Notes under the pieces: generated by a model
Database searches by the model: none
What the model was told of the DNA's origin: nothing
The model's input: only the letters and a program-made list of their open reading frames with translations
Shown: one piece after another, positions 34,701 through 45,712 of the stretch
Layout of the letters: each line of letters begins with the position of its first letter
Numbering within the stretch: position 1 is the stretch's first letter
Translations under genes and position numbers: made by a program
Source of the DNA: Wyeomyia smithii
Lineage: Eukaryota; Arthropoda; Insecta; Diptera; Culicidae
Assembly (NCBI RefSeq): GCF_029784165.1
Contig: NC_073695.1
Location: 227,945,916-228,009,915 of the forward strand
Direction of reading: 5' to 3'
DNA length: 64,000 bases

Positions 34701-35275
34701 GCGCGGCTGGAACCAACGAACGAACAACGAAGGAACTGAACGCTGCGTAAAAGTTACCGAAGGGGGATGGAAAAACAAAAGAGTGCACTGGGAAATGTAC
34801 TCGAGAATAGAGAATTTTTCTGGTGATGAGCGAGCATGGAATAGGATCAACATGAGGGACAATGCTTTCGAGTATGCGGCATGCGACGGCGGGGAGAAGG
34901 CGGAAAGGTGGGGTGTGGCTTTTATGACTTTTAAGTTTTGCACATTGATTCTGTTGGTGTTGTTTTTTGTAGGCTTTGGTTTTTCGGGCTGAGCTGAGCA
35001 CGGAAAGGTACAGTTTCGACTCCAATTTGACTCGTCTCAAGTGGGATGGGATTGGTATTTTTAATGTGTATAGGCTAATGTGTTGCTAGCTACACATTTC
35101 GTGCAAGTTTTTACCCCGTTACTTATTGTGGACTAATTTGTATAGAAAGCAGGTATTTATTGTGTTAACTTACCTATATTGAATAAAAATAACCAAATAA
35201 AACAACAATGCAACTGAAGTTGTGATTTCTAGAAAAATGAATACTTTATGATTTCGAGCAATCACTAGAGTTATA
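31748..35275. other. Unique DNA right of the satellite
   Basis: The satellite stops abruptly, with no degenerate units on this side. Overlapping ORFs of 115-140 codons lie on both strands at 32286-32811, 32859-33311 and 34626-35040. None has a recognisable domain, and plus and minus frames compete over the same bases. Composition is more balanced at 32280-33540 and 34440-35040, which may be host sequence. Small GAC/CGA runs occur at 33365-33385 and 33506-33520, and a TCTCT run at 34038-34062. Confidence 0.4.
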
Positions 35276-37141
35276 CAATGCAATAATCACCCGATTATAT
35301 CACTCCTCGATTTTGTCTGCCCCCCGATTTTATCTGCCCTCGATTATATCACCTTTTTCACCCGATTTTACCATCATATAACATTTCATTTAAAAAAATG
35401 TGAACTGATTTCTTATTTAGATTTAATATTGCATTACTTTTGCACAACTCTGTGTAAAATAACATTATTCTGGATGGATATAGTTTAAGTTGAAAATTCA
35501 ACCATTGCACAGCGTTTTATATTGCCGTTTTCATTCGATTATTCAAATGATGATTTAGCCATAATGTATATTCGGAGAATTTTTAAGCTATTAAACAACG
35601 CATCTTATGATATTGATAAATTAGTGATCCATCCACCTAAAAGTTAAATAGAATAGAATCAATCTAAGAAGTAGAAAATTAACTTTTTTCTTAGATTGAG
35701 ATGAACGCATAGTGTCTTCAGCAAAGTTTGAGGTGATCTCAAAACAAGAAACTTTGCCGAAGAGCTCGTGTTTCTATCTCTTGCATATTATGACTTATGA
35801 GGCATATTAAGTTTTCTTTGAAAAGGTACTGAAAATCCGAATTTTTGTTCTAACCGTTCTAATCACCTTATTCGGCCCCAAAAACCGCTACATGCAAATT
35901 TTCACACCAATCTACAATGGTACGAGAGCTCAAAAACGTGAACCTAATTCATTTGCTCTCCAAATAATGGTTTTGTGGACATACTACCTTCCGAAGATAT
36001 GTGGTATATAAAAAGGCTCAAATCATGACAAAAAATTTTAGTGCGAAACTCAACCGCTAGTGGCGCTGCAAAATCTAACTTTTTAGCCTTACTTTTTAGA
36101 GAAATGGTGTCTTTAGTAAAGTTGTAGATAAAGTTCTTACAAAAAACTTTGTCGAAAACACTTTTCTTCTAATTCTTATAGTTTTGGATATATGTATATC
36201 GTTTCTTATCAGACTTGTTTTCAAAATTAGTTTTTTTCAAATAAACAAAAAACTGTTACATTTAGAAGGTATTAATGTTCGGCATATATTTGCATTTGGA
36301 CAAACGTTTAATATGATTTTGTAGAGTGAATATGATAATATTTCACTCTATGCAAGTTTCGTCTGCTAGTTTTTGCTATTTTGTGCTCTTGGTGTGTACA
36401 AAAAATGATGCTTGTTTAATATTCTTAGGCAATACCTCGATTTGTGTGGAAGCTATCTATTTCGTGTCTCCTACAAAGTTGTGTGTTTTAATGATATACA
36501 AATATATGTTTAACATTATAACCTTCTAAATGTAACAGTTTTTTGTATATTCGAAAAAAACTAATTTTAAAGACAAGTCTAATAAGAAACGTTATATATC
36601 CGAAACGAGAAGAGTTAGAAGAAAAATGTCTTCGACAAAGTTTTTTATAAGAACTTTATCTATAACTTTGCTGAAAACACCATTTCTCTAAAGTGTAAGG
36701 CTAAAAAGTTAGACTTTGCAGCGCCACTGGCGGTTGAGTTTCGAATCAAATTTTTTTATCATGATTTGAGCCTCTTGAAGCACTAAATATCTTTGGAAGA
36801 TAGTATGTCAATAAAACCATTATTTGGAGAGCAAATGAATTAAGTTCACGTTTTTTAACTCTCGTACCATTGGCAATCGGTGCATTAGTTTACATATCTA
36901 TAAGGATCAGAGAGACAGACAAACAGATAAAACGGCTTTTTTATATGATTAGAAATTTTTTATTAACTTAAATCGGTGATTTTACTATTAAATTATTGGT
37001 TTAACATTCTCTATAATAAAATTTTAATAAAAAAAATCTTGATTTTATCACTTTCCTATTTTAGAATCCCAAACATCATCAGGGGGGTGATACAATCGGG
37101 TGAAATAGATGAAGAAAAAAAAAATAATCGGGTGATCACTG
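35276..37141. mobile_element. TA-flanked element with ATCACCCGATTAT ends
   Basis: The left end CAATGCAATAATCACCCGAT and the reverse-complemented right end CAGTGATCACCCGATTATTT share ATCACCCGATTAT, and TA flanks both (35274-35275, 37142-37143). The theme CCCGATTNTATCxC recurs near both ends, for example at 35325-35368 and 37084-37105. The interior is AT-rich, codes for nothing recognisable, and hosts the foldback at 35894-36900. Confidence 0.65.
35894..36900. mobile_element. Foldback element with about 400-bp inverted arms
   Basis: The left arm (about 35894-36296) and right arm (about 36492-36900) are reverse complements with scattered mismatches. Shared blocks include AATGGTACGAGAG, CATTTGCTCTCCAAATAATG, TGCAGCGCCACT and GTTACATTTAGAAGGT. 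The loop is about 195 bases. The ORF at 36326-36529 is loop plus arm and has no domain. The structure resembles the 11061-12611 foldback, but the sequence is different. Confidence 0.8.
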
Positions 37142-37143
37142 TA

Positions 37144-37654
37144 TTATGGTAATACTTGCATAGTTACGATCAAATTAAAGGTACAATTTTCATGCGTTGC
37201 ATATTTTTTACAAAGCCAAGTCCGTTTCTTTTAACTTGCCACAGAATGATAGTCATCCTCAGTATTTCATTTGGGCAGGGGTTTTAGCAGATTAACAGAA
37301 TTAAGCATTAAAATAATCTGGAAATGTATAAAAATTGTTTCACATTGGCTATATTTTTCTAATGTTGTTTTTTTCACTATCAGCTTCGTGTACCAGTTAT
37401 AAATATTTCGATAAGGTAAGTTTGAAAGTATGAAAAAATGACATCTTCGGGTTTATATTAGATTTCCACTGCCGTTTAAGTATCGTAGTCGTTTGGCGTT
37501 GAACTGCTCATTCTGGAACTGAATGCTCCAAACGAATTCTAGTTCCAGAAGCAAAGTTGAGTTCAAAATAAAATTATTGGGTGCAATAGTAGTGTCAAAT
37601 ACTTACTTACATTTTACTTTACTTTTATATCAACATATCGTGGAAATTCTATGC
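37144..37654. other. Unannotated DNA
   Basis: No repeat ends or coding signal were recognised. Confidence 0.4.
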
Positions 37655-37862
37655 CGAATCCAAGATACGTCTCCACAAAACTCGGTCTGGGATGCTCCTC
37701 TCCAGTTGCCCCTTAAACCCGCTCCTCTTGCATCCACATCGACAGCACACATTCAACGCAACGCATGCAAGTCTGCCACGTAGTCGTCAGCCTCTATCCG
37801 GGTCTCTGCTGAATATTATCTTTACCGGTGGGCCAGCCCACTGTAACCTGTCGTGATTCATT
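37655..37862 (-). pseudogene. RTE-like ORF2 C-terminal fossil
   Basis: The minus strand encodes NHDRLQWAGPPVKI, similar to the LQWAGHLARM block. Further downstream it gives ECVLSMWMQEERV and the closing IPDRVLWRRILDSA before a stop. This is the usual C-terminal tail of RTE-like ORF2 proteins. It is collinear with the thumb fragment at 38165-38440, and the two are separated by an inserted jockey-like piece. Confidence 0.65.
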
Positions 37863-37864
37863 AG

Positions 37865-38125
37865 CTTGACAACTATCCACCCGTTAGTTGGGGTTTATAA
37901 CCAGAATAATCAAAGATTTCTGTGACTCGTATTGATTAAAAGCCCTTTATTGCTCTTTACTCTTAACTCTTTTCAACTGACCTGGAGTTTACGAATCAAA
38001 ATAATTCAGAAACGATTTTTCCGAATAGTTTCAAGAAAGTTACCATGGCGTGGCCCTCAAAATTCACCTCCATATGATGATCGTTGCAAGCTTATCAATC
38101 TTGACGGAAGATACAGCAGGTAACA
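37865..38125 (+). pseudogene. Jockey-like ORF2 C-terminal fragment, plus strand
   Basis: The plus strand reads SLRIKIIQKRFFRIVSRKLP, then WRGPQNSPPYDDRCKLINLD. This matches the post-RT tail (R..VQRRFLR..LRRLPWRDP....YEDRC.LI.L) of mosquito jockey-like elements. It also forms a long inverted repeat with 38445-38640; the shared GTTAGTTGGGGTTTATAACC lies near 37880 and, inverted, near 38620. Confidence 0.7.
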
Positions 38126-38164
38126 TTTGCCGCTAAGTTTCTGAACAATTAGTAACAATTCCAT

Positions 38165-38440
38165 AATCGGTCTGTCGCCGCAAAAGTAAGTAATATAAAG
38201 TAAGCAAGACAGTTTGTATACTTCTTACAGCTCGTGATTCATGCTCGTGCGCCACACCCCATTTTCTTGTTTCTACCAAGCATTGATTAGGGGATAGAAT
38301 CCTCGAAGACCCCAAGCGCTCACCGATCAGCCTGCTTCCACGTCCACGATTCATATCCGTATAGCGCCACCGGGAGTATCAGCGTTGTGAAAGCGTAAAT
38401 TTTGTGTGGATCTGTAATCTGCGGGACATAAGCTGATAAG
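38165..38440 (-). pseudogene. RTE-like RT thumb fossil
   Basis: The minus strand gives DPHKIYAFTTLILPVALYGY, then ESWTWKQADR, ALGVFEDSI and KKMGCGARA. This is a decayed version of the LYGSESWTLKEAD..LG.FE.K.LR..FG....ENGVWRRR sequence. It is followed, past the inserted jockey fragment, by its own C-terminus at 37655-37862. Confidence 0.75.
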
Positions 38441-38444
38441 CTTG

Positions 38445-39250
38445 CAACGATCACCATAAGGAGGTGAGTTCTGTGGGCCACGTCATGGTAACTTTCTTAA
38501 AACTATTCGGATAAATCGTTTCTGAATTAGTTTGATTCGTTAACTCCAGGTCAGTTGATGTGGAAGCCAAGCTATTGAAGCTTTCTCTAAAATGAGCACT
38601 ATTCTGGTTATAAACCCCAACTAACGGTTGGATGGTTTTATATGGTATATACACACCCTCGTTATTAATCTTTTCAACCTTGTTGAGCATGACTCCATCG
38701 ATGTGGTACAATATCTCTCGCTTAGCCTTGGAGCTAATAGCGGTCTCGATCAACTAGATTAGTTGAGAGAATTCGTTATCGATATTGTTTTTGGCACATT
38801 TTGCATGCGTAGGATAAGTACAACGATACACCGTGCCCCAGTGCTAAGTCGAGAAAATTTCCAGCTCGGAAAGATCCTCGACTCGATCGGGAATCAAACC
38901 CGTTATTACAACCGTGAGGGAGAGCTAGCCGACCGACATCGCTAACCACAGAACCACGGGGACCACCATCGATGTGATAGTTAAACATTATTGGCTGCGA
39001 GTTCCGATGAAAAGTCATTACAGAGCATTTGGGAATACAAATAATCAATGTATTACAATGGCACCATTCTACAAACATATCCAGTAACTGCTGCAAACGA
39101 TAGTAATATTCTATGCACTTTACGACGAAAGTTTTAGGTCATTCGTGTATATAAGTTTACATCCATGTTGTAAAAAGTAAACAAAGCAAGTTACCTCCTT
39201 GAGGTACATTACTAAAGTTAACAAGAGGTACAAAGGGATCGGTTAGACAG
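38445..39250 (-). pseudogene. Jockey-like RT fossil interrupted by a SINE
   Basis: Reading minus from 39250: NVPQGGNL (a changed GVPQGSNL motif), then GCKLIYTNDLKLSS, where the catalytic YADD is YTND, then QQLLDMFVEWCHCN and PKCSVMTFHRNSQPIMFNYH. The SINE at 38706-38965 interrupts it within HIDG, and the frame continues with GVMLNKVEKI beyond it. The tail carries a diverged C-terminal block (to 38445). It belongs to the same family as 8270-8790 but is more decayed. Confidence 0.8.
38706..38965 (-). mobile_element. tRNA-derived SINE (GGTCCCCGTGG family), copy 2
   Basis: A 260-bp element closely similar to 22893-23165, in the same orientation. A perfect 11-bp duplication, CCATCGATGTG, flanks it (38695-38705, 38966-38976). 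The tRNA-like head is TGGTCCCCGTGGTTCTGTGG on the minus strand. The B box is altered (GGGTTTGATTCCC). It disrupts a jockey-like RT. Confidence 0.92.
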
Positions 39251-39360
39251 TCATGAACTAAATCATGCAACTAAGCTGTCAGAGGCACCGGTTTATAATA
39301 TACGGTGATCGATTCTGTCGAATACGGCTACTGTTCACATATATCAGCATCAGCATCATA

Positions 39361-39505
39361 TATCGTTATCGATATTGTTTTTGGCACATTTTGCATGTGT
39401 TGGATAAGTACAACGATAAACCGTGCCCCAGTGCTGAGTCGAGAAAATTTCCAGCTCAAAAAGATCCTCGACCAGATCGGGAATCGAACCCGATATCATA
39501 ATCGG
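39361..39505 (-). mobile_element. SINE fragment (GGTCCCCGTGG family), copy 3
   Basis: This matches the body and B box of copies 1 and 2 (GGGTTCGATTCCCG on minus, about 39475-39491) but lacks the tRNA 5' half and the 3' tail. It is truncated at both ends. Confidence 0.85.
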
Positions 39506-40309
39506 ATGATTTTATGTGGACTTTTGCTGTAATAGCTTTTTAGTTGTAAAAACTGTTATGTTCGTCCCGATGATAATGATGGATTTTGTATTTAATGTAG
39601 TAGTAAAAAAAATTAGAAGTCTACAAAGGTTTGAGAATCGCGCGCGGTACATAGATATAATTGACTACCTTTCTTAAATTGATATATGTCATTTTGAAAA
39701 ATAAAGTATTTTTATTATCTACATATATACAGATGTATTATGCTGATGTATGTTATGAAAATTGAGTTTTTGTGACACAATAAACTTTTAAGTAGTTTTG
39801 AACATACGTCGGATTACTCGGGAAAATTATGGCACTTCTGATTGTCTTTGGACGTTGAAATTCCTAGCTATTCTAGGACTTTTTCGGGTTGGAAATTTTC
39901 TAGACTTCCCTAGGTGGGGACATCCTCATGAGTCTCATGTTAAGTTCACGGTTTACCTGTGCTTTGCTTGCTGAGTTCGGTGGGAATGGCCTTGTTGAGA
40001 CTGTAGCAATTTAGCTGTGGGCTAGATTGGGTGTTGGCTTAATTCAGATGCGAATAATGTCCAATTGATTAAAAGAAGTAAAATAATTAGAACTTGGTAA
40101 TCTTGGTCGTAGAACGGCTTATAAATTTGTGTTTAAATTTTTTTTATTCAGTAATACTGCCGTTTAAGCATTGGAATATTATGGAGGATTTTATATCTGT
40201 ATTGACAAAACCAGTCCGTTTTTTTGCTTTCTGGTTTAATTGAAGTAATAACTAATTATCTAATAAATTTAATAAATAAATCGTCTACCTCAAATCTTTG
40301 TAGGGGTTA
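39506..40309. other. Unannotated DNA
   Basis: AT-rich to 39800, then more balanced. No ORF or element was recognised. Confidence 0.45.
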
Positions 40310-40810
40310 GAGGCGGGACCATCATCGTTTGAGACAGCTAGCCGATCGACTCCGATCCTGCTAAATATATTTTTGCTAGTCGTTGCTCCGGCATTCTAGC
40401 TAAATGCCCAGCCCACTGAAGCCTGCAAGTGGTTTATCCGTTTGAATATATCGGTCGGCACTCGGGCATATCTTACAATAGATCAACGATTCTGGTCGCA
40501 GTGAGAAAGTCTATTAAAAAAAATATCGGTCGATGTATACGTCTGGTACGCTTCATGGTTCATGCGTCTGCGCCAAACACCATTTTCCAGTTTGCCGCCA
40601 AGAATTGAACGCAAGATTCTACGCTGAAAACACCAAGACCTCGCTGATAAACCTTTTTCAGTGTCCATGATTCATGGCCGTAGAGAGTCACCGGGAGAAT
40701 TAGTGCTTCATTGAGTGCTACCTTTGTACGGGTTTGCAGGTTGCGGAACCTCAGCTGATTACGCATACCCGCTATCCACTTATTCATCTCATAACTAGGC
40801 TTCATTATTG
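40310..40810 (-). pseudogene. RTE-like ORF2 C-terminal fossil
   Basis: From 40805 the minus strand reads NQLRFRNLQTRTKVALNEAL, then ILPVTLYGHESWTLKKVYQR and GLGVF. A frameshift near 40640 leads to FQRRILRSILGGKLENGVWR and RRMNHEAYQTY. After stops come the LQWAGHLARMPE-like block (about 40400-40430) and LAKIYLAGS. Block order follows an RTE-like thumb-to-C-terminus. It is well preserved but broken by frameshifts, and the RT palm is missing. Confidence 0.85.
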
Positions 40811-40825
40811 CACGTTATCAAGGTA

Positions 40826-41845
40826 CTGTCATCCGGGGTGAGATTGTGCCAAAAAATGGTGCTTTTTTGTTCTCAAGCTTGTAACGCACACATTCAAGCA
40901 GAGAATTCGATCCAAAATACACCAATGCATTCTAGAATGTTTTGTTAACTACTACAACAAATATGGTTGAGTTACAATAAACTATAATTTTGCTAAAAAT
41001 ACATGAACTTTGGCTCAATCTCACCCCATCATGGGGTGAGATTGTGCCAAAAACAAAAAGTTGAATATAATACCTTTTAAATGAACAGTAGTGTGTCTAC
41101 GAATAATCCACATGACTAACATGATAAAACAGTAAGTATAGGGACGACCATGAACAACGTGGACTATTAAGGGGCTTTAGGGGGTTGATCAGAAACTATG
41201 TTTCATATGAATCATAGAAAAATGTATGGGTGGATCGAATTGATGCATAGAGTCTCTAAACACATTGTGGCGTCTCCAGGTAGCCTAAAAAGGGAAAACG
41301 TTAGGACATGAAGTTTGAGAAGACTTTTCGTTTCAATTATTATGTGTCATTGACAACTGTATATTCCATTGGAAATCTCAAAACCTCTGGAAACGTACCC
41401 ACAACCCTCCTTCTTCTCTTTAAAAGTCATCAGTTTCTATAGAATTGGTGTACAAAATTTTATTACATTCCAAAAGTAATATCAATCATTGAATATTTCC
41501 ATCTAAAAATTCAGAACAGTAAGCTTCGCAAGCTTTTAGTCATTATTTCAAAGAATACCACAGCTAGACAACATACTTTATGCTGTGGGGAAAAAAACAT
41601 ACCCTATGTAAACAATGCAAGTGTTTTGGTGTATACTGATAAAATTTTGTCGTGAATGTGAATTCCGCACACTGTGCCGTTCAATATAGCTTGGCACAAT
41701 CTCACCCCAAAAGGGCTCGAAAAGTGTACAGTTTGGAGAAACATTATTTTCTGAGCCGGCACAGGTTAAATGCATAATATTTCCTCAACACATTGGAGAC
41801 GACATCCAACCTTACCCCCGTGGCTTGATCTCACCCCGGCAGACG
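40826..41845. mobile_element. MITE with GGGGTGAGAT-type ends
   Basis: The left end CTGTCATCCGGGGTGAGATT and the reverse-complemented right end CCGTCTGCCGGGGTGAGATC are inverted repeats. An extra internal pair (CTCACCCCATCATGGGGTGAG, about 41014-41034) forms a small palindrome, and another GGGGTGAGATTGTGCC lies inverted near 41692-41707. A TA precedes the left end; the right target site is unclear. No transposase is encoded. Confidence 0.65.
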
Positions 41846-41849
41846 GTCC

Positions 41850-42560
41850 CAGGAAAACAAATTCGTCGACTACTTACTTCAAATGATTTCCTACCACTAC
41901 ACCAATTTCCGGCGGGTTACCACGTTCTCTACAAACCTACAATGGTGGTTCGTCGTGGCAGAGTTTATGACAAGACCTATTCTCGCAGTTTCCCCTTTAA
42001 GAGGTCCAAAGGCCTCTTCCACCAATGTCAAGCTCCTAATACCGTTTAAAACCGCCGGCCACGGACCACGGAGTGAAAGGTCGTCCGTTGAACGGCTTGA
42101 ACCGCGGCGTCGATAATCAAGCCCGCGAAGAGGTTGCATTCTTCAAGTGGTAGAAGATCTTGAATCTACCCAGCAGCTTCTATGACTATCCTCTCGTATA
42201 ATTTACAATCGATATCTCGTGTGAAGTCATACAAGACATCGACTGATCGCGTGCGAGTTTATCCATTAGCAATCGAAATTAGAATAGGCAAATGGTCACT
42301 ACCGCGGGGATTGAAGATTACCTTCCTTGTGCAATCCAAACGTAGCAACATCGAACATAAAGATAGATCCGAAGCGCTTGGATGCGCTGGAGGTTTCGGG
42401 ACACGTGCCATTTCACCGTTGTTTCAAATTGCTGTGTTGAAGTCGTCGCAAAGGCTATAGATCAAAGAGGAGTGGTAATCATTATAAGGGGAACCCGAGG
42501 CCACACCATAAGAGTTGAAATATCCCAAAATCAAATGTGGCGGTGGAAAAAGTTTTGTTA
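41850..42560 (-). pseudogene. Jockey-like endonuclease domain fossil
   Basis: The minus strand from about 42560 reads PPHLILGYFNSYGVASGSPY, then DYHSSLIYSLCDDFN, NNGEMARVPKPPAHPSASDL, and GSDHLPILISI (SDHLPI near 42290-42305). These are the GDFNxHxxxWGS and SDHxPI motifs of non-LTR apurinic-like endonucleases. The first catalytic motif is altered (GYFN for GDFN), and an in-frame stop follows FNTAI. About 700 bases of endonuclease and adjoining ORF2 remain, with no RT attached. Confidence 0.8.
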
Positions 42561-42660
42561 TATCAAAGTGCAGCCGTTGCCCAACCTGTGCTCTGGGGGA
42601 AATACAAAGGGGTTTTCCTTGTATTGTCATGTATTGTCAGATCGCAATTGATTACACTTA

Positions 42661-43546
42661 CCGTGGAATGGGGTGAAATTGCTCAGTGGGGTGAAATTGA
42701 TCATCTGAAAATTCGTGATAAAAAATACTAATCAAAAGATATTGCTCTTACAACACTAGGCAATGTTAACGTGTCCCTAAACGCAACTTTTGCGTGATTC
42801 ACATACCCATCAAAGTTAACCCTTGCATGCCCGGTGCAATTTTTCATATTTTCGAAAAATTCTTCTAACTTAGTCAAAACTCAATCGAATTTGATCAAAC
42901 AAGTTCCCAAATAATAAAAAAAAGAATTGAATTTACTCAAAGTAATCTTAGTTGAAGGTTAATTACGATAAATTTTGAGAAGTGAGTAAAGTTTGATAAA
43001 AGCTCAAAAAATGTAATTTTCAACAATGATCATTCCATACCATTAAAGAAATACTGATGAATTCACAGAAAACCACAAAGATTTCAATTTCAGAGCTAGT
43101 TTTTGAGTTTTTGCAACAAACCGAATTAAAATCGGTCTAACGACGATCAAATAAGAGCTAATTTAGCAACAAGCAGCTCGTGAACCAAAATAAACAAATT
43201 TCAACCTGAGATATCGTTATTTTCGTTTCCAAACAAGCTGAAAAAAATATTTTTCAGTACAGAAATTATCATTTATCTTTAGCATCTCGAAAAAAAGCAC
43301 ATTTCCAAAAGAATGTATGGATTTTAATGGTGATCAATTTCACCCCAATTTACCTCATAGTACCTTATAGAATTATCGAATTTATTTCATGAAGTAGACG
43401 ATAGAAATTTCAACAATAGCCATAGAGGTTTACTGGAGCACATACCAGTACTTGTTTTAAAATTATACTATTGCGGGAAAAATGTACATGAAGCTAGTTA
43501 ATTGGAAATTATTATAAAAATTGATCAATTTAACCCCGTTCCATGG
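42661..43546. mobile_element. TA-flanked MITE with GGGGTGAAATTG ends
   Basis: The ends CCGTGGAATGGGGTGAAATT and CCATGGAACGGGGTTAAATT (reverse complement of the right) match with three differences, and TA flanks both. Subterminal copies of GGGGTGAAATTGATCA lie at 42690-42705 and, inverted, near 43333. The end motif resembles that of 40826-41845, suggesting related families. Confidence 0.8.
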
Positions 43547-43548
43547 TA

Positions 43549-44182
43549 TATCTTTATCTTTATATCGGGTCACGAAGAATTTTGGAAGCAGCTGAAATCG
43601 CTTTCTAAAATACACTCAACAGACAGACTCGAATCGGTTATGACACCGTCGATCTCCACGTCTCGTGCGGGTGCATACACGCAGTTAACTTGGAGCAAAC
43701 TATATCGTTAACCTGTTTCAGATTATTCACCACGACACGAAGCTTGTTCGGTTTGACTTTTGTAATTTCCGTCACGGCCTTGAACGGTCACACTTGAAAA
43801 AAACACACCTAAAATTTACTGCCGAGTCTCGGTAATATATCCGAAATCTCGGTAATATTTTGTGCCGGAATTTCAGTTAGGTTGAACCAAGATTTACGAA
43901 AAAAAATATGGCAGCTGTCTTTTTTTGTAATCGAGCACTCGATGTTATCGCTCTCGGCAATAAATTACCGATACTCTGCAGTAAATGGTGAGTCTTTTAA
44001 AGTTTGCGGAATTTTCAAGATTTTGATTTTGGTCTTACATCGGGCCGAAAATAAACAACCAGTGGACCCGCTGATCCGTACGAGTAAAAAGGAGCCTAGC
44101 AGGAGGGTAGACTAATGCGAGGACAGGAGAGGAATGAGCAAAAGAGACTGACTCGGAACGGTTTAGCGACATAGGATGGGGA
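43549..44182. other. Unannotated DNA with CTCGGTAAT repeats
   Basis: CTCGGTAAT occurs twice near 43826-43860, and an inverse-like GGCAATAAATTACCGA lies near 43954. This suggests a small unrecognised repeat at about 43790-43990. No gene was seen. Confidence 0.35.
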
Positions 44183-44198
44183 GGGAGAGGATCTACAT

Positions 44199-44415
44199 CT
44201 AAAAAGCAAAGCAAAGCAAAGCCTTGGTGCTACATTCCGTATCGGAACTCGACCTTCTGTTTATTATACACAGACTTCGCAGCCAACTGTTGAGTGTACA
44301 CGACAATTACGGGGCTAGCGCTACGATCCTACTGACACTAACAGTCTCTCCCGAGCCAAGACTCGAACATACGACGACTGTCTTGTTAAGCCAGCATCGT
44401 ACCTCGAGACCAGCT
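44199..44415 (-). mobile_element. tRNA-derived SINE (GGTCTCGAGG family) with 16-bp target duplication
   Basis: On the minus strand it begins AGCTGGTCTCGAGGTACGAT, has the B-box-like ATGTTCGAGTCTTGG (about 44356-44370), and ends in a GCTTT repeat tail seen here as GCAAAGCAAAGCAAAG. A perfect 16-bp duplication, GGGAGAGGATCTACAT, flanks it (44183-44198, 44416-44431), implying recent insertion. Relatives are at 52011-52213 and, as a fragment, 48246-48300. Confidence 0.93.
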
Positions 44416-44639
44416 GGGAGAGGATCTACATGTATTGAGCTTAAATTAAAGCACTATCACGGAGGACAAAGAACAGGTGCCTCCTTTTTTTAGTTCTTCC
44501 TCCGGCAGCCCATCTTTTTTAAAGCACAGCATTTAACGTAGCAGCGGGCAGTAATTAACAGCAACACAGGGAATCAAAGGCCTTCAGCACAGGTTATATC
44601 ACTATTCAACATTCAGGACAAACAATGCAGGATGAATCG

Positions 44640-44754
44640 GGCAAACAATGCAAGTTGAATAATACTTTAAGCGGATTAAATGCCTCTGAAAAAACGCGGA
44701 CTAAAAAAAATGACGTCTATTCGCAACGCACACTCATTAACTCATTTCTCTTAA
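44640..44754 (-). pseudogene. RT fossil, piece right of the TTAA insertion site
   Basis: Read on minus from the TTAA, this sequence continues the interrupted RT: the VK of AYDSVK at the far side joins RNEL here, matching the expected AYDSVKRNEL block. Beyond that the frame decays. It is the downstream continuation of the fossil at 46598-46960. Confidence 0.65.
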
Positions 44755-45186
44755 GGGGTTATATGTACCAAAAAAAATTTTTTTTCGCCATTTATTTTTG
44801 TTGGCCTAAATCATGCTAAAACTATCCAAGAATCAAAATCTACAATGCCCAAGTACAGATCTAAACTCAAAGTTCGTTTAAATCAATTTTTACCAAACAA
44901 CTTTTATACTCCGAAATCACATTTTTCGTTTAATTTGGCGATGCTCGCTTTTCTTTTTATTTCGAGGCTTTGTAAACTAGCAGAAGTTACCTACGATCGT
45001 TATCGTGTTTCATATTTGAAGTATAGAGGTCGCTGCATCAAATTTCGACCGTTATAGCGTCTCTACAGAACGTGTTTACTCACAATTTCCCTTTGTTTAG
45101 TCGATCAGCCGTTCTCGTTGTGTACATTTTTTGTTTGAGTTTTTCTATACTTTTTAACTGTGAGTTATATTCAAAAGTACTTAAAT

Positions 45187-45432
45187 ATGAGTGACAAGTT
45201 TGTGTTTTGCGTGGGATCGGGCGCCAACTGTGTCAAAGTCGCTAAGCATCGCATGTCCGACATCGCGAAAGAGGCTAGGCGCAGCCATACATCAGATGAC
45301 AAAAAGGAAGAAATGGAAAATAAAACCCAGGAAGGACAATTTTATGGCGCAGGGATAGCTGACAGAAGTAAAAAAATTATTAGGGGCTTCGTTATTGCGA
45401 TTCTTAAGATTTATAGCATTTTGAAACTTTAA
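45187..45432 (+). CDS. Small ORF inside the TTAA element, unidentified
   Basis: From ATG at 45187 the frame reads MSDKFVFCVGSGANCVKVAK and continues through a charged stretch (about residues 27-50) to a hydrophobic end, in all about 81 residues. The upstream frame opens at 45160. No transposase motif is visible. It could be a remnant of the parental element or chance. Confidence 0.2.
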   Translation: MSDKFVFCVGSGANCVKVAKHRMSDIAKEARRSHTSDDKKEEMENKTQEGQFYGAGIADRSKKIIRGFVIAILKIYSILKL

Positions 45433-45712
45433 ACGCGTTTTTCTTAAACCCATGTTTCAAAATCGGCGAGCAGTAGAACTGAAAAAGATTACATCCGATT
45501 GACTTGAATTTTTAACCGTAGCTTCTTCATTATATTATCTAGTGAAGTACACACGATTTAAGCGATTGATTAACAACAACTAAAGTTATGAACAATCAAA
45601 GTCGATTTTTTTTGTCGAAACAGTACTTTTTTTTAAACCGTTTCCATTTTGCGAAGAAAAATTCTAAAAATATAATCATGTGTACTTCACTAGCGACACC
45701 TCTGTAGATAAT

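Noticed and set aside
34626..35040. Three overlapping ORFs of 105-133 codons
   Set aside because: No recognisable motifs. All three cover the same bases in different frames.
35894..36900. LTR retrotransposon
   Set aside because: The repeats are inverted, not direct, and no gag/pol coding lies between them.
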